From Sutcliffiella halmapala (GTDB taxonomy: Bacteria > Bacillota > Bacilli > Bacillales > Bacillaceae_I), in assembly GCF_002019665.1 (NCBI RefSeq), contig NZ_KV917375.1, positions 938,001 to 1,002,000 on the forward strand: a stretch of DNA of 64,000 nucleotides, in the 5' to 3' direction. This document shows, in pieces, positions 16,708 through 25,924 of the stretch. The first letter of the stretch is position 1. Each line of letters starts with the position of its first letter. The position numbers and the translations under genes were made by a program. The notes under the pieces are model-generated. The model made no database searches. It saw only the letters and a list, made by a program, of their open reading frames with translations, and was not told the DNA's origin.

Positions 16708-17088
16708 ATGGTAATATACCCAGAAGAATACTATGAATTCTTTGTTTCTTTTAATGAGGGAGATTATTATACTTGTCATGATTTGTTGGAAGAGATCTGG
16801 ATGACAGACAAAGAAAATTATTTTTTGAAAGGCTTATTGCAAATGACAGTTGCTATTTATCACTATGAATATGGAAATGTAAAGGGTGCGAGATTGATGA
16901 TGCAGGCTGGATATGTTTACATTCAAAAATACCGTCCTAAATTTTGGGGTGTAAATCTAGAAATGGTGAATGAGTTTATCGAGAGATGTTTAGTTATCTT
17001 GCCAAAAGAGATAGATCGTGTCCCATACGAAGAAGTTCCTCAATTGCCCAATTTACCTACATTAATTCTTCTACTAGAAGATGATTAG
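16708..17088 (+). CDS. DUF309 family protein
   Basis: A 126-aa helical cytoplasmic protein with the DUF309 signature: FNEGDYYTCHDLLEEIW followed by FLKGLLQMTVAIYHYEYGNVKGA. The conserved His-Asp/Glu cluster (HDLLEEIW) is the family hallmark and may be a metal or catalytic site. B. subtilis YpuF belongs to the same family, but the role is unknown. AAAAGGGGAT precedes the ATG. It ends 63 bp before pepA and may share its transcript. Confidence 0.8.
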   Translation: MVIYPEEYYEFFVSFNEGDYYTCHDLLEEIWMTDKENYFLKGLLQMTVAIYHYEYGNVKGARLMMQAGYVYIQKYRPKFWGVNLEMVNEFIERCLVILPKEIDRVPYEEVPQLPNLPTLILLLEDD

Positions 17089-17151
17089 AAACTCGAAATA
17101 TATTTTGTTATTCGATATAATAGAATTAGAATATGTTGGAGGTGCTTTAGA

Positions 17152-18660
17152 ATGTTCAAAGTTCAAAATCATAAGGATTTCACTGAGCAACAAGCAGCAA
17201 TTATTATAGGAATATCTGAAAAAAATAAAAAAGTAGAAGGTTTATTAGGGGAACTTGATGAACAATTAGCAGGACAAATTACTGAATTATTGAAAGAGGG
17301 GGATATATCCCCAAAGAAAAATAAAATTGTCAAAATACATACGTTTGGAAAAACTTCTTTTAAAAGAATTTTTGTCGTGGGCTTAGGCAGAGAAGAGAAG
17401 CTGAATTTTGAAGAAATACGCAAGGTTTTTGGAAGAGTGAGTAAAACAATCCAAGAATCAAAACTAAGTAGTATAGCAGTTGCTTTAGATACTTTTGTGA
17501 CAGATTCCACAGATGTGTTAGATGTCGCTCATGCTTTAGGAGAAGCGATTCCTTTAGCTACATATATCTATGACGGGTATAAAAAGAAATCAAATGAGCC
17601 TGAGATTAAGTTAGAAGAAGTAACGGTTATTACTGACACAGACATAGAAGAGGTACAAGCAAGTCTACAAGTTGGATTTCAATTCGGTACTGGAACAAAC
17701 TCAGCACGTACTCTCGTGAATTTGCCAGGTAATATGCTAACTGCTACTGATATGGCAAACTATGCTGCTGAATTAGCTTCTAAATATGGTTTTGAGCTGG
17801 AAATCTTAGAAAAAGAGGATATGGAAAAGCTTGGGATGGGTGCATTGTTAGCTGTTAATAAAGGCTCAGTGGAACCTCCAAAGATGATTGTCCTTAAGTA
17901 TCAGGGAAAAGAAGAATGGACCGATGTCATTGGATTAGTAGGGAAAGGGATTACATTTGATACTGGTGGTTATTCTATTAAACCAAAATATGGAATTGTA
18001 GGCATGAAGTCAGATATGGGTGGAGCGGCATCAGTTCTTGGTGCGATGGAAGTAATCGGTGAATTAAAGCCTGAACAAAACGTCGTGGCCGTCATTGCTT
18101 CAACGGACAATATGATAAATGGAAATGCCTTTAAACCAGATGATGTTATCACATCAATGAGTGGCAAGACGATTGAAATTCTGAACACAGATGCAGAGGG
18201 ACGTTTAGTTTTAGCTGATGCTATTACGTATGCAAAACATCATGGCGCAAACTATTTAGTAGATGTGGCAACCTTAACTGGTGGTGTAATTATTGCATTA
18301 GGTAACCATACAACAGGAGCTTTGACAAACAATGAAGCTTTATTTGAACAAATATTAGAAGCTTCCCATGAAGCTGGTGAAGAAATGTGGAGACTTCCTA
18401 TTTTTGAACATGCAAAAGAGAGAGTCCGAAATAGTAAAGTTGCCGATTTAAATAATTCACCTGGTCGAGATGGTCATGCTATCTTTGCTGCTGCATTTAT
18501 TGGTGAATTTGCTGAGGATACACCATGGGTACATTTAGATATTGCGGGAACTGCTACTGCTAAATCAAATTATGACTTAGGGCCAGCTGGTGGTACGGGC
18601 GTAATGGTTCGTACGCTTGTAACCTTTGTTTTACGATTCGGTGAGACAGAAGAAGTATAA
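17152..18660 (+). CDS. pepA: Leucyl aminopeptidase, M17 family
   Basis: A two-metal cytosolic aminopeptidase of 502 aa (B. subtilis YuiE) that removes N-terminal amino acids from peptides. The C-terminal catalytic domain shows the metal-binding Lys and Asp in [16 protein letters not shown], then [15 protein letters not shown], and the family signature [13 protein letters not shown] with its Asp/Glu ligands. The N-terminal half is the regulatory M17 domain. GGAGGTG precedes the ATG at 17152. The order yuiD, pepA, yuiF, bioY follows B. subtilis. Confidence 0.95.
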   Translation: MFKVQNHKDFTEQQAAIIIGISEKNKKVEGLLGELDEQLAGQITELLKEGDISPKKNKIVKIHTFGKTSFKRIFVVGLGREEKLNFEEIRKVFGRVSKTIQESKLSSIAVALDTFVTDSTDVLDVAHALGEAIPLATYIYDGYKKKSNEPEIKLEEVTVITDTDIEEVQASLQVGFQFGTGTNSARTLVNLPGNMLTATDMANYAAELASKYGFELEILEKEDMEKLGMGALLAVNKGSVEPPKMIVLKYQGKEEWTDVIGLVGKGITFDTGGYSIKPKYGIVGMKSDMGGAASVLGAMEVIGELKPEQNVVAVIASTDNMINGNAFKPDDVITSMSGKTIEILNTDAEGRLVLADAITYAKHHGANYLVDVATLTGGVIIALGNHTTGALTNNEALFEQILEASHEAGEEMWRLPIFEHAKERVRNSKVADLNNSPGRDGHAIFAAAFIGEFAEDTPWVHLDIAGTATAKSNYDLGPAGGTGVMVRTLVTFVLRFGETEEV

Positions 18661-18672
18661 GAAATTTTGAAG

Positions 18673-18707
18673 AATAACGTGCCTAGTTGGGTGCGTTATT
18701 TTTTTTG
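18673..18707 (+). terminator. Terminator of pepA
   Basis: AATAACGTGCC pairs with GGGTGCGTTATT through two wobble pairs and ends in eight T. Confidence 0.75.
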
Positions 18708-18797
18708 TCTGTGGAGGGTGATTTTTTCAATGTTGGGAGGGTGTTGGTAATTTCATGTTTTGTTTTGGCGTGTATTTTTGGGGATTTTGGTTTTGCA

Positions 18798-18827
18798 TTG
18801 ACAAATACTGCGAGTCTATGCTATTTT
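18798..18827 (+). promoter_or_regulatory. Candidate promoter of yuiF
   Basis: A consensus TTGACA is followed after 18 bp by TATTTT. It lies about 90 bp before the yuiF ATG. Confidence 0.4.
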
Positions 18828-18916
18828 TATGACATGCTTTTTTACTCTAACTCTCTAATAGTTTAATATAGTAAAGTGTTTTTGGTAGTATTGTAGAAGA
18901 AAGGTAGGAAATTGTC

Positions 18917-20248
18917 ATGAATGCCGTTATTATTGCTGTGTTAGTTATGCTTTTATTAAGTTTACTTAGAATAAATGTTGTATTGTCTTTGGTTATAGGA
19001 GCCTTTGCTGGTGGAATTGTAGGAGGCTTAGGGGTCGAGACAACGATTAATGCTTTTACTGCAGGTTTGGGTGGAAATGCTGCTGTTGCTTTAAGTTACG
19101 CATTGCTCGGGGCGTTCGCCGTCGCTTTATCCAAAACAGGCTTACCTGATGCTTTAGTAGAAGGTGCGTTGAAAGTAGTTGGATCTAAGGGAGATTCTCT
19201 TAAAAAAGGATTCTCTAAAGTACTTATTTTATTCATTATCTTAACTGTTTCTATTATGTCCCAAAACGTCATACCTGTTCATATTGCATTTATACCGATT
19301 TTAATACCACCTCTATTAAAGGTATTAAATGAGTTAGAAATTGATCGTAGGCTTACTGCAACAATTATTACGTTTGGATTAACTGCCCCTTATATGTTAT
19401 TACCGGTAGGGTTTGGGGGGATATTTCATGATATTCTTAAAACAAATATGGCAGAGAGTGGTCTTGAAGTTGGAACAGAATCTATTCCTTTCGCAATGCT
19501 CATCCCAACCTCTGGAATGGTCGTTGGTTTACTAGTGGCAATATTTTTTAGTTATCGTAAACCACGCATTTATAAACAACAAGATATAGCGGGGCAAGTA
19601 ACTGCTAGCTATACAAAAAAATCGCTAATCTTGGCAATAATTGCGGTCGTGTCTTCTCTAGGTTCTCAATTATACTTAACGGAAGTTGTTGGTGTGCAAG
19701 GGATGATTTACGGCTCCTTAGTCGGAATTATTGTTTTGTATGCTGGTGGAGCTATGAAATATAGTGAGTCAGACATTATCTTAACTTCTGGGATGAGATT
19801 AATGGCATTCATCGGGTTCGTGATGATTGCGGCTTCTGGTTTTGCTAGTGTATTAAGAGAAACTGGTCACATTGAAACACTCGTTGCTTCTTCATCACAT
19901 TGGATTGGTTCTAACCAACTCCTTGGTGCATTTGCGATGCTTATGGTTGGGTTACTAATTACAATGGGAATAGGATCTTCATTTTCCACTGTGCCTATCA
20001 TTACAGCAATATTTGTTCCACTCTGTTTGGAGCTTGGCTTTAGCCCATTAGCAACCATTTCTATTATTGGCACAGCTGCTGCCATTGGAGATGCTGGGTC
20101 ACCTGCTTCTGATAGTACACTTGGTCCTACTGCAGGTTTAAATGCAGATGGTCAACACAATCACATCTGGGATACGTGTGTACCAACCTTTATTCACTAC
20201 AATATTCCACTTATTATCTTCGGTTGCATTGCTGCAATGGTGTTATAA
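18917..20248 (+). CDS. yuiF: YuiF, Na+/H+ antiporter superfamily permease
   Basis: A 443-aa polytopic membrane protein of the NhaC-like/YuiF family in the ion-transporter superfamily. About eleven hydrophobic helices are visible, beginning MNAVIIAVLVMLLLSLLRINVVLSLVIGAFAGG. The conserved GIGSSFSTVPIITAIFVPL and the late AAAIGDAGSPASDSTLGPTAGL are typical transport-core segments. The substrate is uncertain: the family label says Na+/H+ exchange, but related proteins carry amino acids. AAGGTAGGAAATT provides the ribosome-binding site. Confidence 0.8.
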   Translation: MNAVIIAVLVMLLLSLLRINVVLSLVIGAFAGGIVGGLGVETTINAFTAGLGGNAAVALSYALLGAFAVALSKTGLPDALVEGALKVVGSKGDSLKKGFSKVLILFIILTVSIMSQNVIPVHIAFIPILIPPLLKVLNELEIDRRLTATIITFGLTAPYMLLPVGFGGIFHDILKTNMAESGLEVGTESIPFAMLIPTSGMVVGLLVAIFFSYRKPRIYKQQDIAGQVTASYTKKSLILAIIAVVSSLGSQLYLTEVVGVQGMIYGSLVGIIVLYAGGAMKYSESDIILTSGMRLMAFIGFVMIAASGFASVLRETGHIETLVASSSHWIGSNQLLGAFAMLMVGLLITMGIGSSFSTVPIITAIFVPLCLELGFSPLATISIIGTAAAIGDAGSPASDSTLGPTAGLNADGQHNHIWDTCVPTFIHYNIPLIIFGCIAAMVL

Positions 20249-20272
20249 AATAAGGGTGAGTTAAACAACTAC

Positions 20273-20404
20273 GCTGTTGATTTCCGCACGAGGCTGCGCT
20301 TTCCGCGGGGCGCTTGTGGAGCATCCTCGGCTATGCGCCTGTGGGGTCTCCACAAAGCGCTACCTTCCCGGCAGGAGTCTTCGCCTCGTGCTCCAATCAA
20401 CAGC
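20273..20404. repeat. Dispersed palindromic repeat element (about 132 bp)
   Basis: Ends GCTGTTGATT and AATCAACAGC are perfect complements, followed inward by GCACGAGGC and GCCTCGTGC. A second stem (GCTTGTGGAG with CTCCACAAAGC) lies inside. It is distinctly GC-rich against its surroundings. It resembles the intergenic palindromes common in Bacillaceae genomes and has no coding potential. Confidence 0.8.
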
Positions 20405-20450
20405 TGGTTACCTAAAAACCAACAACGCACTAAACTGAGTCTAAAATAAT

Positions 20451-20490
20451 AAGAGCCAGGTACCTTAATTTTCGGTAGTATCTGGCTCTT
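20451..20490. terminator. Bidirectional terminator, yuiF / bioY
   Basis: AAGAGCCAG pairs with CTGGCTCTT, followed by T6 on the plus strand and an AT-rich tract on the minus strand. It lies 5 bp beyond the bioY stop. Confidence 0.8.
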
Positions 20491-20494
20491 TTTT

Positions 20495-21091
20495 CTATGC
20501 TATTCTGCGTGTATTAGCTAGTTTAGTAGTTTTGTTGAGGGTATGGTATAGTCTAGGGGCAATCAATGCGCAAAGGATAGTGAAGACAAGATCCTTCACT
20601 GAGAACCAAGCCATAATACCCCAAGCAGCTAGGTAGCTCATAGTTCCTTCTAATACATAATTAACGATGAAATACATATAAGTTGTTCCAATAAAATAAA
20701 TAAGAATAATTCCAACAAAAGAAGCAGACATAAAGGTTTTTAGCCCAGGATTTGCTTGTCGCTCTACGATTAATCCGACCACAAATGCGGTAACAATATA
20801 AGAAAGAAGAAAACCACCTGAAGCCCCAAGTACAGAGCCCATCCCTGATCCGAATTGAGCAAACACAGGAGCTCCTGCTACTCCAACTAATAAGTAAACG
20901 AACATAGATATAGCGCCAAGCCGTGACCCTAGTAGAATCCCCGCTAAAACGCAGAAAAATGGTTGCATAGATAAAGGAATACCTGCTACTTCGAGAAATG
21001 GAAGCCAAGAAGTAATATTTGCTCCAATTGCCATTAGTGCAACGAACATCGCTGCATATGTAATGTCGAGTGTCTTAAGTGAACGCTTCAT
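20495..21091 (-). CDS. bioY: Biotin transporter S component BioY
   Basis: The substrate-binding membrane subunit of an ECF-type biotin importer, 198 aa with about six helices. Typical BioY segments are present: AMFVALMAIGANITSWLPF, IPLSMQPFFCVLAGILLGSRLGA and GASGGFLLSYIVTAFVVG. The ATG at 21091 follows AAAGGGG; the 11 preceding in-frame residues overlap the leader and are excluded. No ECF ATPases lie nearby, so it would use the shared energising module. A BirA-type operator upstream indicates biotin repression. B. subtilis calls it YuiG. Confidence 0.92.
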   Translation of the reverse strand: MKRSLKTLDITYAAMFVALMAIGANITSWLPFLEVAGIPLSMQPFFCVLAGILLGSRLGAISMFVYLLVGVAGAPVFAQFGSGMGSVLGASGGFLLSYIVTAFVVGLIVERQANPGLKTFMSASFVGIILIYFIGTTYMYFIVNYVLEGTMSYLAAWGIMAWFSVKDLVFTILCALIAPRLYHTLNKTTKLANTRRIA

Positions 21092-21151
21092 AATGTAAAC
21101 CCCTTTGCGTGATGTAGTTAACAATGAAATGATAATCTATGAACCTCTTGT

Positions 21152-21182
21152 CTGTCAACATAATTTTATGTATGGTTAACAA
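21152..21182 (-). promoter_or_regulatory. BirA operator and promoter of bioY
   Basis: On the minus strand TTGTTAAC, 15 bp, GTTGACAG matches the BirA operator TTGTTAAC-N15-GTTAACAA with two changes. Its right half contains TTGACA, a consensus -35, with TATCAT 18 bp further on, so bound BirA would block RNA polymerase. Another GTTAACAA half-site lies at 21117-21124. Confidence 0.7.
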
Positions 21183-21253
21183 TACAACAGTTGAATCCTG
21201 CCTTTATCCTGTATAAAATAAGAAGGACATTATAATAGGAGGCTAGCTTAACT

Positions 21254-21499
21254 GTGAAAATTAGAAAAGCTCATTTAGAAAGCGCTACATACAGTGTTTA
21301 TATACATGAAAACAAGAAGGAAGAACAAACGCTTGTTGCTATTCCCGCAATTAAATGGTCGACCATCATTCCTTATGAAGAGGAGAACATACCACTTACT
21401 GTACGATTAGAAGAGGAGTTTCAGTTTTCTTTAGAAGGAGAAGAAGAAAAAGCCCAGCATTTAGCGTTAAAACTTGTGCAGTGGGTACGAGAAATGTAA
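21254..21499 (+). CDS. Small acidic protein, possibly YueH-like
   Basis: An 81-aa soluble protein starting at a GTG with AGGAGG upstream. It begins MKIRKAHLESATYSVYIHENKKEEQTLVAIP and ends ALKLVQWVREM. The pattern of a short beta-rich start and an acidic centre recalls the YueH-like family of Bacillus, but this is from memory of the pattern only. No catalytic motif is visible. It stands alone with its own terminator, divergent from bioY. Confidence 0.55.
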   Translation: MKIRKAHLESATYSVYIHENKKEEQTLVAIPAIKWSTIIPYEEENIPLTVRLEEEFQFSLEGEEEKAQHLALKLVQWVREM

Positions 21500-21503
21500 A
21501 AGG

Positions 21504-21537
21504 ACATCCTTCGCTTAAGCTGCGAAGGATGTTTTTC
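21504..21537 (+). terminator. Terminator of the small acidic protein gene
   Basis: ACATCCTTCGC pairs perfectly with GCGAAGGATGT around TTAAGCT, then TTTTCTTCTT. Confidence 0.85.
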
Positions 21538-21590
21538 TTCTTGTACAAAAATTCTTTTGTTGCTAATGTAAAAATAGGGAGGGATTAGGG

Positions 21591-22364
21591 ATGCCACATT
21601 TAAAAAATAAACTAGTAATCGTTACCGGAGCAAGTCGCTTAGAAGGAATAGGAGCGGCGATTTGTAGAGAACTAGCGGACGCGGGCTATCATATATTTTT
21701 CACCTTTTGGACGGAATATGATCGAGAAATGCCTTGGAAGATCGAACAAGACGAACCCTTGCAGTTGAAAAGTGAATTGTTGAAGAAGGGTGTTAGTGTA
21801 GCAAGTATGGAACTAGACTTGTCCCGTAGTGATGCAGCCGAACAGTTGATGCTGGCAGTTCAATCACAACTAGGTACTCCTGATATCTTAATAAATAATG
21901 CAGCTTATTCCACTACGAACGATTTTTCAGATTTAACGGCTGAAGAGTTAGATAAACATTATATGGTGAATATTCGAGCAACGACACTATTAAGTATTCA
22001 TTTTGCGCGCATTTTCAACAAGCAATCAGGTGGAAGAATTGTCAATTTAACATCAGGGCAGTCTCAAGGACCGATGCCTGGTGAATTAGCTTATGCAACG
22101 ACTAAAGGGGCGGTTGACGCTTTTACGCTTACGCTCTCAGCTGAGCTAGCACCGCTCGGGATAACGGTCAATGCAATTAATCCAGGACCCACTGATACTG
22201 GATGGATGACAGATGCTATCAAGAAAAAACTACAACCTATGTTTCCTTTTGGACGAGTAGGAGAACCGCGAGATGTGGCGAAGACAATTGCGTTTTTAGT
22301 AAGTGAACAGGCGGATTGGATTACAGGCCAGGTGATTCATTCAGAAGGAGGATTTAGAAGGTAG
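21591..22364 (+). CDS. SDR family oxidoreductase (FabG-like)
   Basis: A classical short-chain dehydrogenase of 257 aa. The cofactor motif is VTGASRLEGIGAA, slightly longer than the usual TGxxxGxG. DILINNAAY carries the NAG-like motif, NLTSGQSQ the catalytic Ser region, and YATTKGAV the catalytic Tyr and Lys. AINPGPTDTGWM fits a FabG-like reductase. The substrate cannot be inferred. GGGAGG precedes the ATG. It converges with the SEDS pair. Confidence 0.8.
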   Translation: MPHLKNKLVIVTGASRLEGIGAAICRELADAGYHIFFTFWTEYDREMPWKIEQDEPLQLKSELLKKGVSVASMELDLSRSDAAEQLMLAVQSQLGTPDILINNAAYSTTNDFSDLTAEELDKHYMVNIRATTLLSIHFARIFNKQSGGRIVNLTSGQSQGPMPGELAYATTKGAVDAFTLTLSAELAPLGITVNAINPGPTDTGWMTDAIKKKLQPMFPFGRVGEPRDVAKTIAFLVSEQADWITGQVIHSEGGFRR

Positions 22365-22383
22365 AGGTACTCTATAGAAGATA

Positions 22384-22418
22384 GTAAAAAAAGCGAGTTT
22401 CACCATTGAAACTCGCTT
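22384..22418 (-). terminator. Terminator of the SEDS gene pair
   Basis: AAGCGAGTTTCA and TGAAACTCGCTT form a perfect 12-bp stem with a 4-nt loop, followed by seven T on the minus strand. Confidence 0.85.
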
Positions 22419-22438
22419 CCACACTATAAAAACAACTA

Positions 22439-23605
22439 TTAATTAAACATAAATTGCTTCGTACGAAATTTTACATTCATGACTATGCCCATCGCAATCA
22501 TATTAGTGAGCAAGGCACTACCACCGTAACTCATAAAAGGAAGCGCTAATCCTGTGATTGGCATAAGACCGAGCGTCATACCAATATTTTGGAAAATTTG
22601 GAATGCTAATAGACCAACTACTCCAGTAACTAAGTAGGTTCCAAAAGGATTATCACAACTGATTGCAATAATGATTAATCGATAAATCATGATGAAATAG
22701 ATGGAAATAACTAGGGTAGCTCCTACAAAACCAAATTCTTCTCCAATTAGTGCAAAGATAAAGTCTGTTTGTACTTCAGGGATTCGTCCACTTTGAGACT
22801 GAACACCCTCTAATAGTCCACGACCTGAAACTTGTCCAGCACCAATTCCTTTTAAGGCTTCCGTTAATTGAAACCCATAGGAGGAGGCGTATTCTTCTCT
22901 ACTAAGCCAACCGTATATCCGTTCTAATTGATGGGGTTTAATAAACTTAGAGAATAGCTCGAACTGGTGGTTATGCAAATAAACCAACGTCGCTAATCCG
23001 GAGATTATGCCGCCTATCATAACTGAGAGCACCTTCCAAGATGTCCCACTAATAAAGATCATAGTGACCATAATTGCACCAATTACAAGTGCCGTCCCAA
23101 GGTCAGGTTGTTTTAAGATTAATAAAAATGGGGGAAGTGAGTAGGCAATAATTTTAATCACGACCGTGAGTGGTGGTTTATTTTCTAACTCATGCTTCTC
23201 TTTCGTCCATTTATAAATTACTCCTGCAAGAACTAACAGTAAGAATATTTTCATAAACTCGGAAGGTTGTAGCAAGAAACCACCAAGATTAATCCAACGC
23301 TGTGATCCATTTCGTACAGTTCCGAAAAATTCAACAGCAACCAATAGAAGGAGGCCGACCGAATAAAAAGGAAGTGCTAAGTTTTCTAACAACTCATAAT
23401 CAAAAAACATGATTGCAATCATGATTCCAATTCCAAGTATGTACCATATAATCTGCCGTTTTACAAAATAATAAGGGTCATTGGCAAAATACTGACCAGA
23501 TGCACTATATACTGCTACTAAACTAATAATAAATAGTAAAAACAGCAGAAATAACAATGTATAATCAACACGATTATACTCTAACTTGTTATTTTCTGTC
23601 CCCAT
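22439..23605 (-). CDS. SEDS family protein (FtsW/RodA/SpoVE), second of tandem pair
   Basis: A 388-aa polytopic membrane protein of the shape, elongation, division and sporulation family of peptidoglycan glycosyltransferases. About ten helices are visible. Hallmarks are NGSQRWINLGGFLLQPSEFMK, LKQPDLGTALV and IPEVQTDFIFALIGEEFG, which holds the catalytic Asp region. The C-terminus has MPITGLALPFMSYGGSALL. It overlaps the upstream SEDS gene by 25 bp, so the two are translationally coupled. No class B PBP partner is next to it. Assignment to FtsW, RodA or SpoVE cannot be settled by eye. Confidence 0.87.
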   Translation of the reverse strand: MGTENNKLEYNRVDYTLLFLLFLLFIISLVAVYSASGQYFANDPYYFVKRQIIWYILGIGIMIAIMFFDYELLENLALPFYSVGLLLLVAVEFFGTVRNGSQRWINLGGFLLQPSEFMKIFLLLVLAGVIYKWTKEKHELENKPPLTVVIKIIAYSLPPFLLILKQPDLGTALVIGAIMVTMIFISGTSWKVLSVMIGGIISGLATLVYLHNHQFELFSKFIKPHQLERIYGWLSREEYASSYGFQLTEALKGIGAGQVSGRGLLEGVQSQSGRIPEVQTDFIFALIGEEFGFVGATLVISIYFIMIYRLIIIAISCDNPFGTYLVTGVVGLLAFQIFQNIGMTLGLMPITGLALPFMSYGGSALLTNMIAMGIVMNVKFRTKQFMFN

Positions 23606-24735
23606 GATGTTTGTGTCTCCTCTCGAGCTTCTCTAGCTAAATTCGCATGTTTCGATAAATGAACCAAGATTCCCGTAGCAAAGATTGTTATGAGTAATGA
23701 TGAGCCACCATAACTAATGAAAGGTAAAGTAATCCCTGTTATTGGTAAAACTCCACTAACTGCTCCTGCGTTAAAAAACACTTGGCTACAAATTTGAAAG
23801 GTAATTCCAAAAGCAAGGAGCTTACCAAAAGGCTCTTTTATCGCAACCCCAATTTGAACGCCTCGAATTAGTACAATAGAATAGAGTAAAAATAAAAATA
23901 AAACTCCAAGTATTCCAAGCTCTTCTGAAATGACTGCAAGGATAAAATCAGTTTGAGCTTCTGGTAAATATCCAAGTTTATGAATCCCTTGCCCCAAGCC
24001 TCTACCAAGTAGGCCTGCATCGCCAATCGCAATAAAGGAATTGACTAATTGAAAGCCTGTATCCTGTGCGTCTGCAAAGGGATCAATAAACGAAGTGATT
24101 CGTTCTAAACGGTAGCTAGCGGTTGTTGCTAATGTCCCTACGATAATAGCTGCAGCCGATCCTAACAATAGAATATGTTTAAACTTAGCACCTGAGCAGA
24201 TAAGAATTGCTCCACAAGCAACCAGAATAGAAGTTGCTGTGCCGAGGTCTGGCTGCATCATAATTAAGAAAAATATAAATGCTAATACACCTAAAGGAGG
24301 TAGGACTCCTTTTACAAACTGATTTATATAAGGTTGTTTTCTTGCATAGACTCTTGCAAAATAAATAATCATTACTAATTTTGCTATTTCTGAAGGCTGA
24401 AAGAGAAAACCACCCAATTTAATCCATCTTCTCGATCCATTTACAACTTCTCCAATAAAAGGGATCATTACTAAAAATAACAGAAAAATAATGCCACCAA
24501 CCATTAAAGGTGTTAATTTATCATATAGTTTGTAAGGAGTTATGATGGCTGCGATAAAAATAGGGATTCCTAAATAAATCCAAGTTAGCTGTCTTTTGAA
24601 AAAATAAGCAGAATCGCCGTATTCATCTATCCCCAACAGCATACCCGCACTATAAATCATAACTAATCCATAAATGCATAACAACACAATAGCCGTTATC
24701 AAAACCCAATCTAACTTCTTAAAATGTGTAATCAT
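23581..24735 (-). CDS. SEDS family protein (FtsW/RodA/SpoVE), first of tandem pair
   Basis: A 384-aa paralogue of the next gene with the same motifs: NGSRRWIKLGGFLFQPSEIAK, MMQPDLGTATS, LPEAQTDFILAVISEELG and LPITGITLPFISYGGSSLL. It starts MITHFKKLDWVLITAIVLLCIYGLVMIYSA. It likely polymerises lipid II into glycan strands. A terminator follows the pair and an unrelated palindromic element lies upstream. Both copies keep their motifs, so neither looks like a pseudogene. Confidence 0.87.
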   Translation of the reverse strand: MITHFKKLDWVLITAIVLLCIYGLVMIYSAGMLLGIDEYGDSAYFFKRQLTWIYLGIPIFIAAIITPYKLYDKLTPLMVGGIIFLLFLVMIPFIGEVVNGSRRWIKLGGFLFQPSEIAKLVMIIYFARVYARKQPYINQFVKGVLPPLGVLAFIFFLIMMQPDLGTATSILVACGAILICSGAKFKHILLLGSAAAIIVGTLATTASYRLERITSFIDPFADAQDTGFQLVNSFIAIGDAGLLGRGLGQGIHKLGYLPEAQTDFILAVISEELGILGVLFLFLLYSIVLIRGVQIGVAIKEPFGKLLAFGITFQICSQVFFNAGAVSGVLPITGITLPFISYGGSSLLITIFATGILVHLSKHANLAREAREETQTSWGQKITS

Positions 24736-24837
24736 TTTATTAACTCCTTTAAAAACAAAAAGAATCTCCCAAAATAATTATACAATACAAGCCCATTACA
24801 AAGATATTGGGAATATGTGAAAAGTATATTACAACTT

Positions 24838-25012
24838 GAAATGTGGAACCGGCTCGTTCAGCTCCGACAAGCATAAGACAGTTTCCGCAGGAGGTCATGA
24901 ACTTGGACCTCTGGAGGAAAATGACTTATGACTCGAGGAGCTAGCCGGTGGAGCTAGACCCCCCGAAATGTGGAACCGGCAGAACTAGCCCCCCGATAAT
25001 CGGAGCCGCCTC
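24838..25012. repeat. Palindromic dispersed repeat element with direct repeat
   Basis: ACCGGCTCGTTCAGCTCC (24848) is complementary, with interruptions, to GGAGCTAGCCGGT (ending 24949). Inner arms GCATAAG and CTTATG, and CAGGAGGTC and GACCTCTGGAGG, also pair. AAATGTGGAACCGGC occurs twice, at 24839 and 24966. It fills most of the gap between the SEDS genes and the ABC operon; no gene is present. A fragment recurs inverted at 38096. Confidence 0.75.
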
Positions 25013-25027
25013 CCTCTTAAACAAAAA

Positions 25028-25053
25028 AAGAAGCTAATATCCGTTAGCTTCTT
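25028..25053 (-). terminator. Terminator of the ECF-sigma/ABC operon
   Basis: AAGAAGCTAA pairs perfectly with TTAGCTTCTT around 6 nt; the minus strand then has seven T. It includes the stop codon of the last gene. Confidence 0.85.
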
Positions 25054-25910
25054 AGATGATAATGTTTACGAATAAAAAAGGTATCTTCCATTGTAGGTAG
25101 AGTGAGTGTGAAATGTGGCGCTGGTTGCTCGTGTGAGGCGCATCTCACTATTAACTTATTCCGCATACGCCCTGCATAAACGATAAGATGTTTGTTGGAG
25201 AAGTCATCATACTTCTCATCCTGTATCTCGCCGGTCCACACATTAGTAGGTAGGTTTTGTTTCCACCATTCTTTTCTCTTGTGAAAAAGTATCTTTCCTT
25301 GATACATCCAAAGCACAGAGTTGCAGACATTCTCCCATTCATTAAGCTCATGTGTTGCAACTAGAATTACACATTGAGAAGAGAGTGATGATACATAGTT
25401 TAACAAACATTTACGTTCATGAATATCTAAGTAATTGAGTGGTTCATCTAAAAAGATATACTGTGGTTTCCCCAAGAAAGCCTGAGCTAAGGCTAGTCTT
25501 TGTTGCATACCTTGTGAAAGCTTTTTAATCTTTTGGTTCGAAACATCATTTAGATGAAAAATTTTAAATAATTTCTTGGTTTGCAGTTGGGCAAAGCTTT
25601 TAGCTATGCCTTTAAGCTGGGACATATACATCATTAATTTTAAGGGTGTAAAGTCTTGATACAACTCTAAGCCCGTAGGAACAAAGCCTATCTTACTTCT
25701 AACTAGAGCAAGGTTTGTATCTATTGTATCATTATCATAATAGATACCTCCACTAAGAGGCTTCTTGGCTGTAGATAATAAATGAAGCAAGGTAGACTTC
25801 CCAGATCCATTGTTACCTACTAAAATGGTAATTCCTTTATCCAACGTTAGTTCCTCTATTGAAAGGGAAAATTTCTTGTAGTTCCAATGCACGTCTTTTA
25901 CGGTAATCAT
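25044..25910 (-). CDS. ABC transporter ATP-binding protein, last gene of ECF-sigma operon
   Basis: A 288-aa ABC ATPase. Walker A is GNNGSGKST at 32-40, the signature is LSQGMQQRLALAQA, Walker B is YIFLDEPLNYLD, and the switch His is in VATHELNEWE. A C-terminal extension of about 80 residues follows (VWTGEIQDEKYDDF onward). It is 14 bp downstream of the membrane-protein gene, which is its most likely permease partner. It resembles the first ATPase of the operon, including the VWxGEI/V segment, so the two may be paralogues. Export or drug-resistance roles are possible; the substrate is unknown. Confidence 0.85.
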   Translation of the reverse strand: MITVKDVHWNYKKFSLSIEELTLDKGITILVGNNGSGKSTLLHLLSTAKKPLSGGIYYDNDTIDTNLALVRSKIGFVPTGLELYQDFTPLKLMMYMSQLKGIAKSFAQLQTKKLFKIFHLNDVSNQKIKKLSQGMQQRLALAQAFLGKPQYIFLDEPLNYLDIHERKCLLNYVSSLSSQCVILVATHELNEWENVCNSVLWMYQGKILFHKRKEWWKQNLPTNVWTGEIQDEKYDDFSNKHLIVYAGRMRNKLIVRCASHEQPAPHFTLTLPTMEDTFFIRKHYHLRS

Positions 25911-25924
25911 TTTGTCTTACCCCT

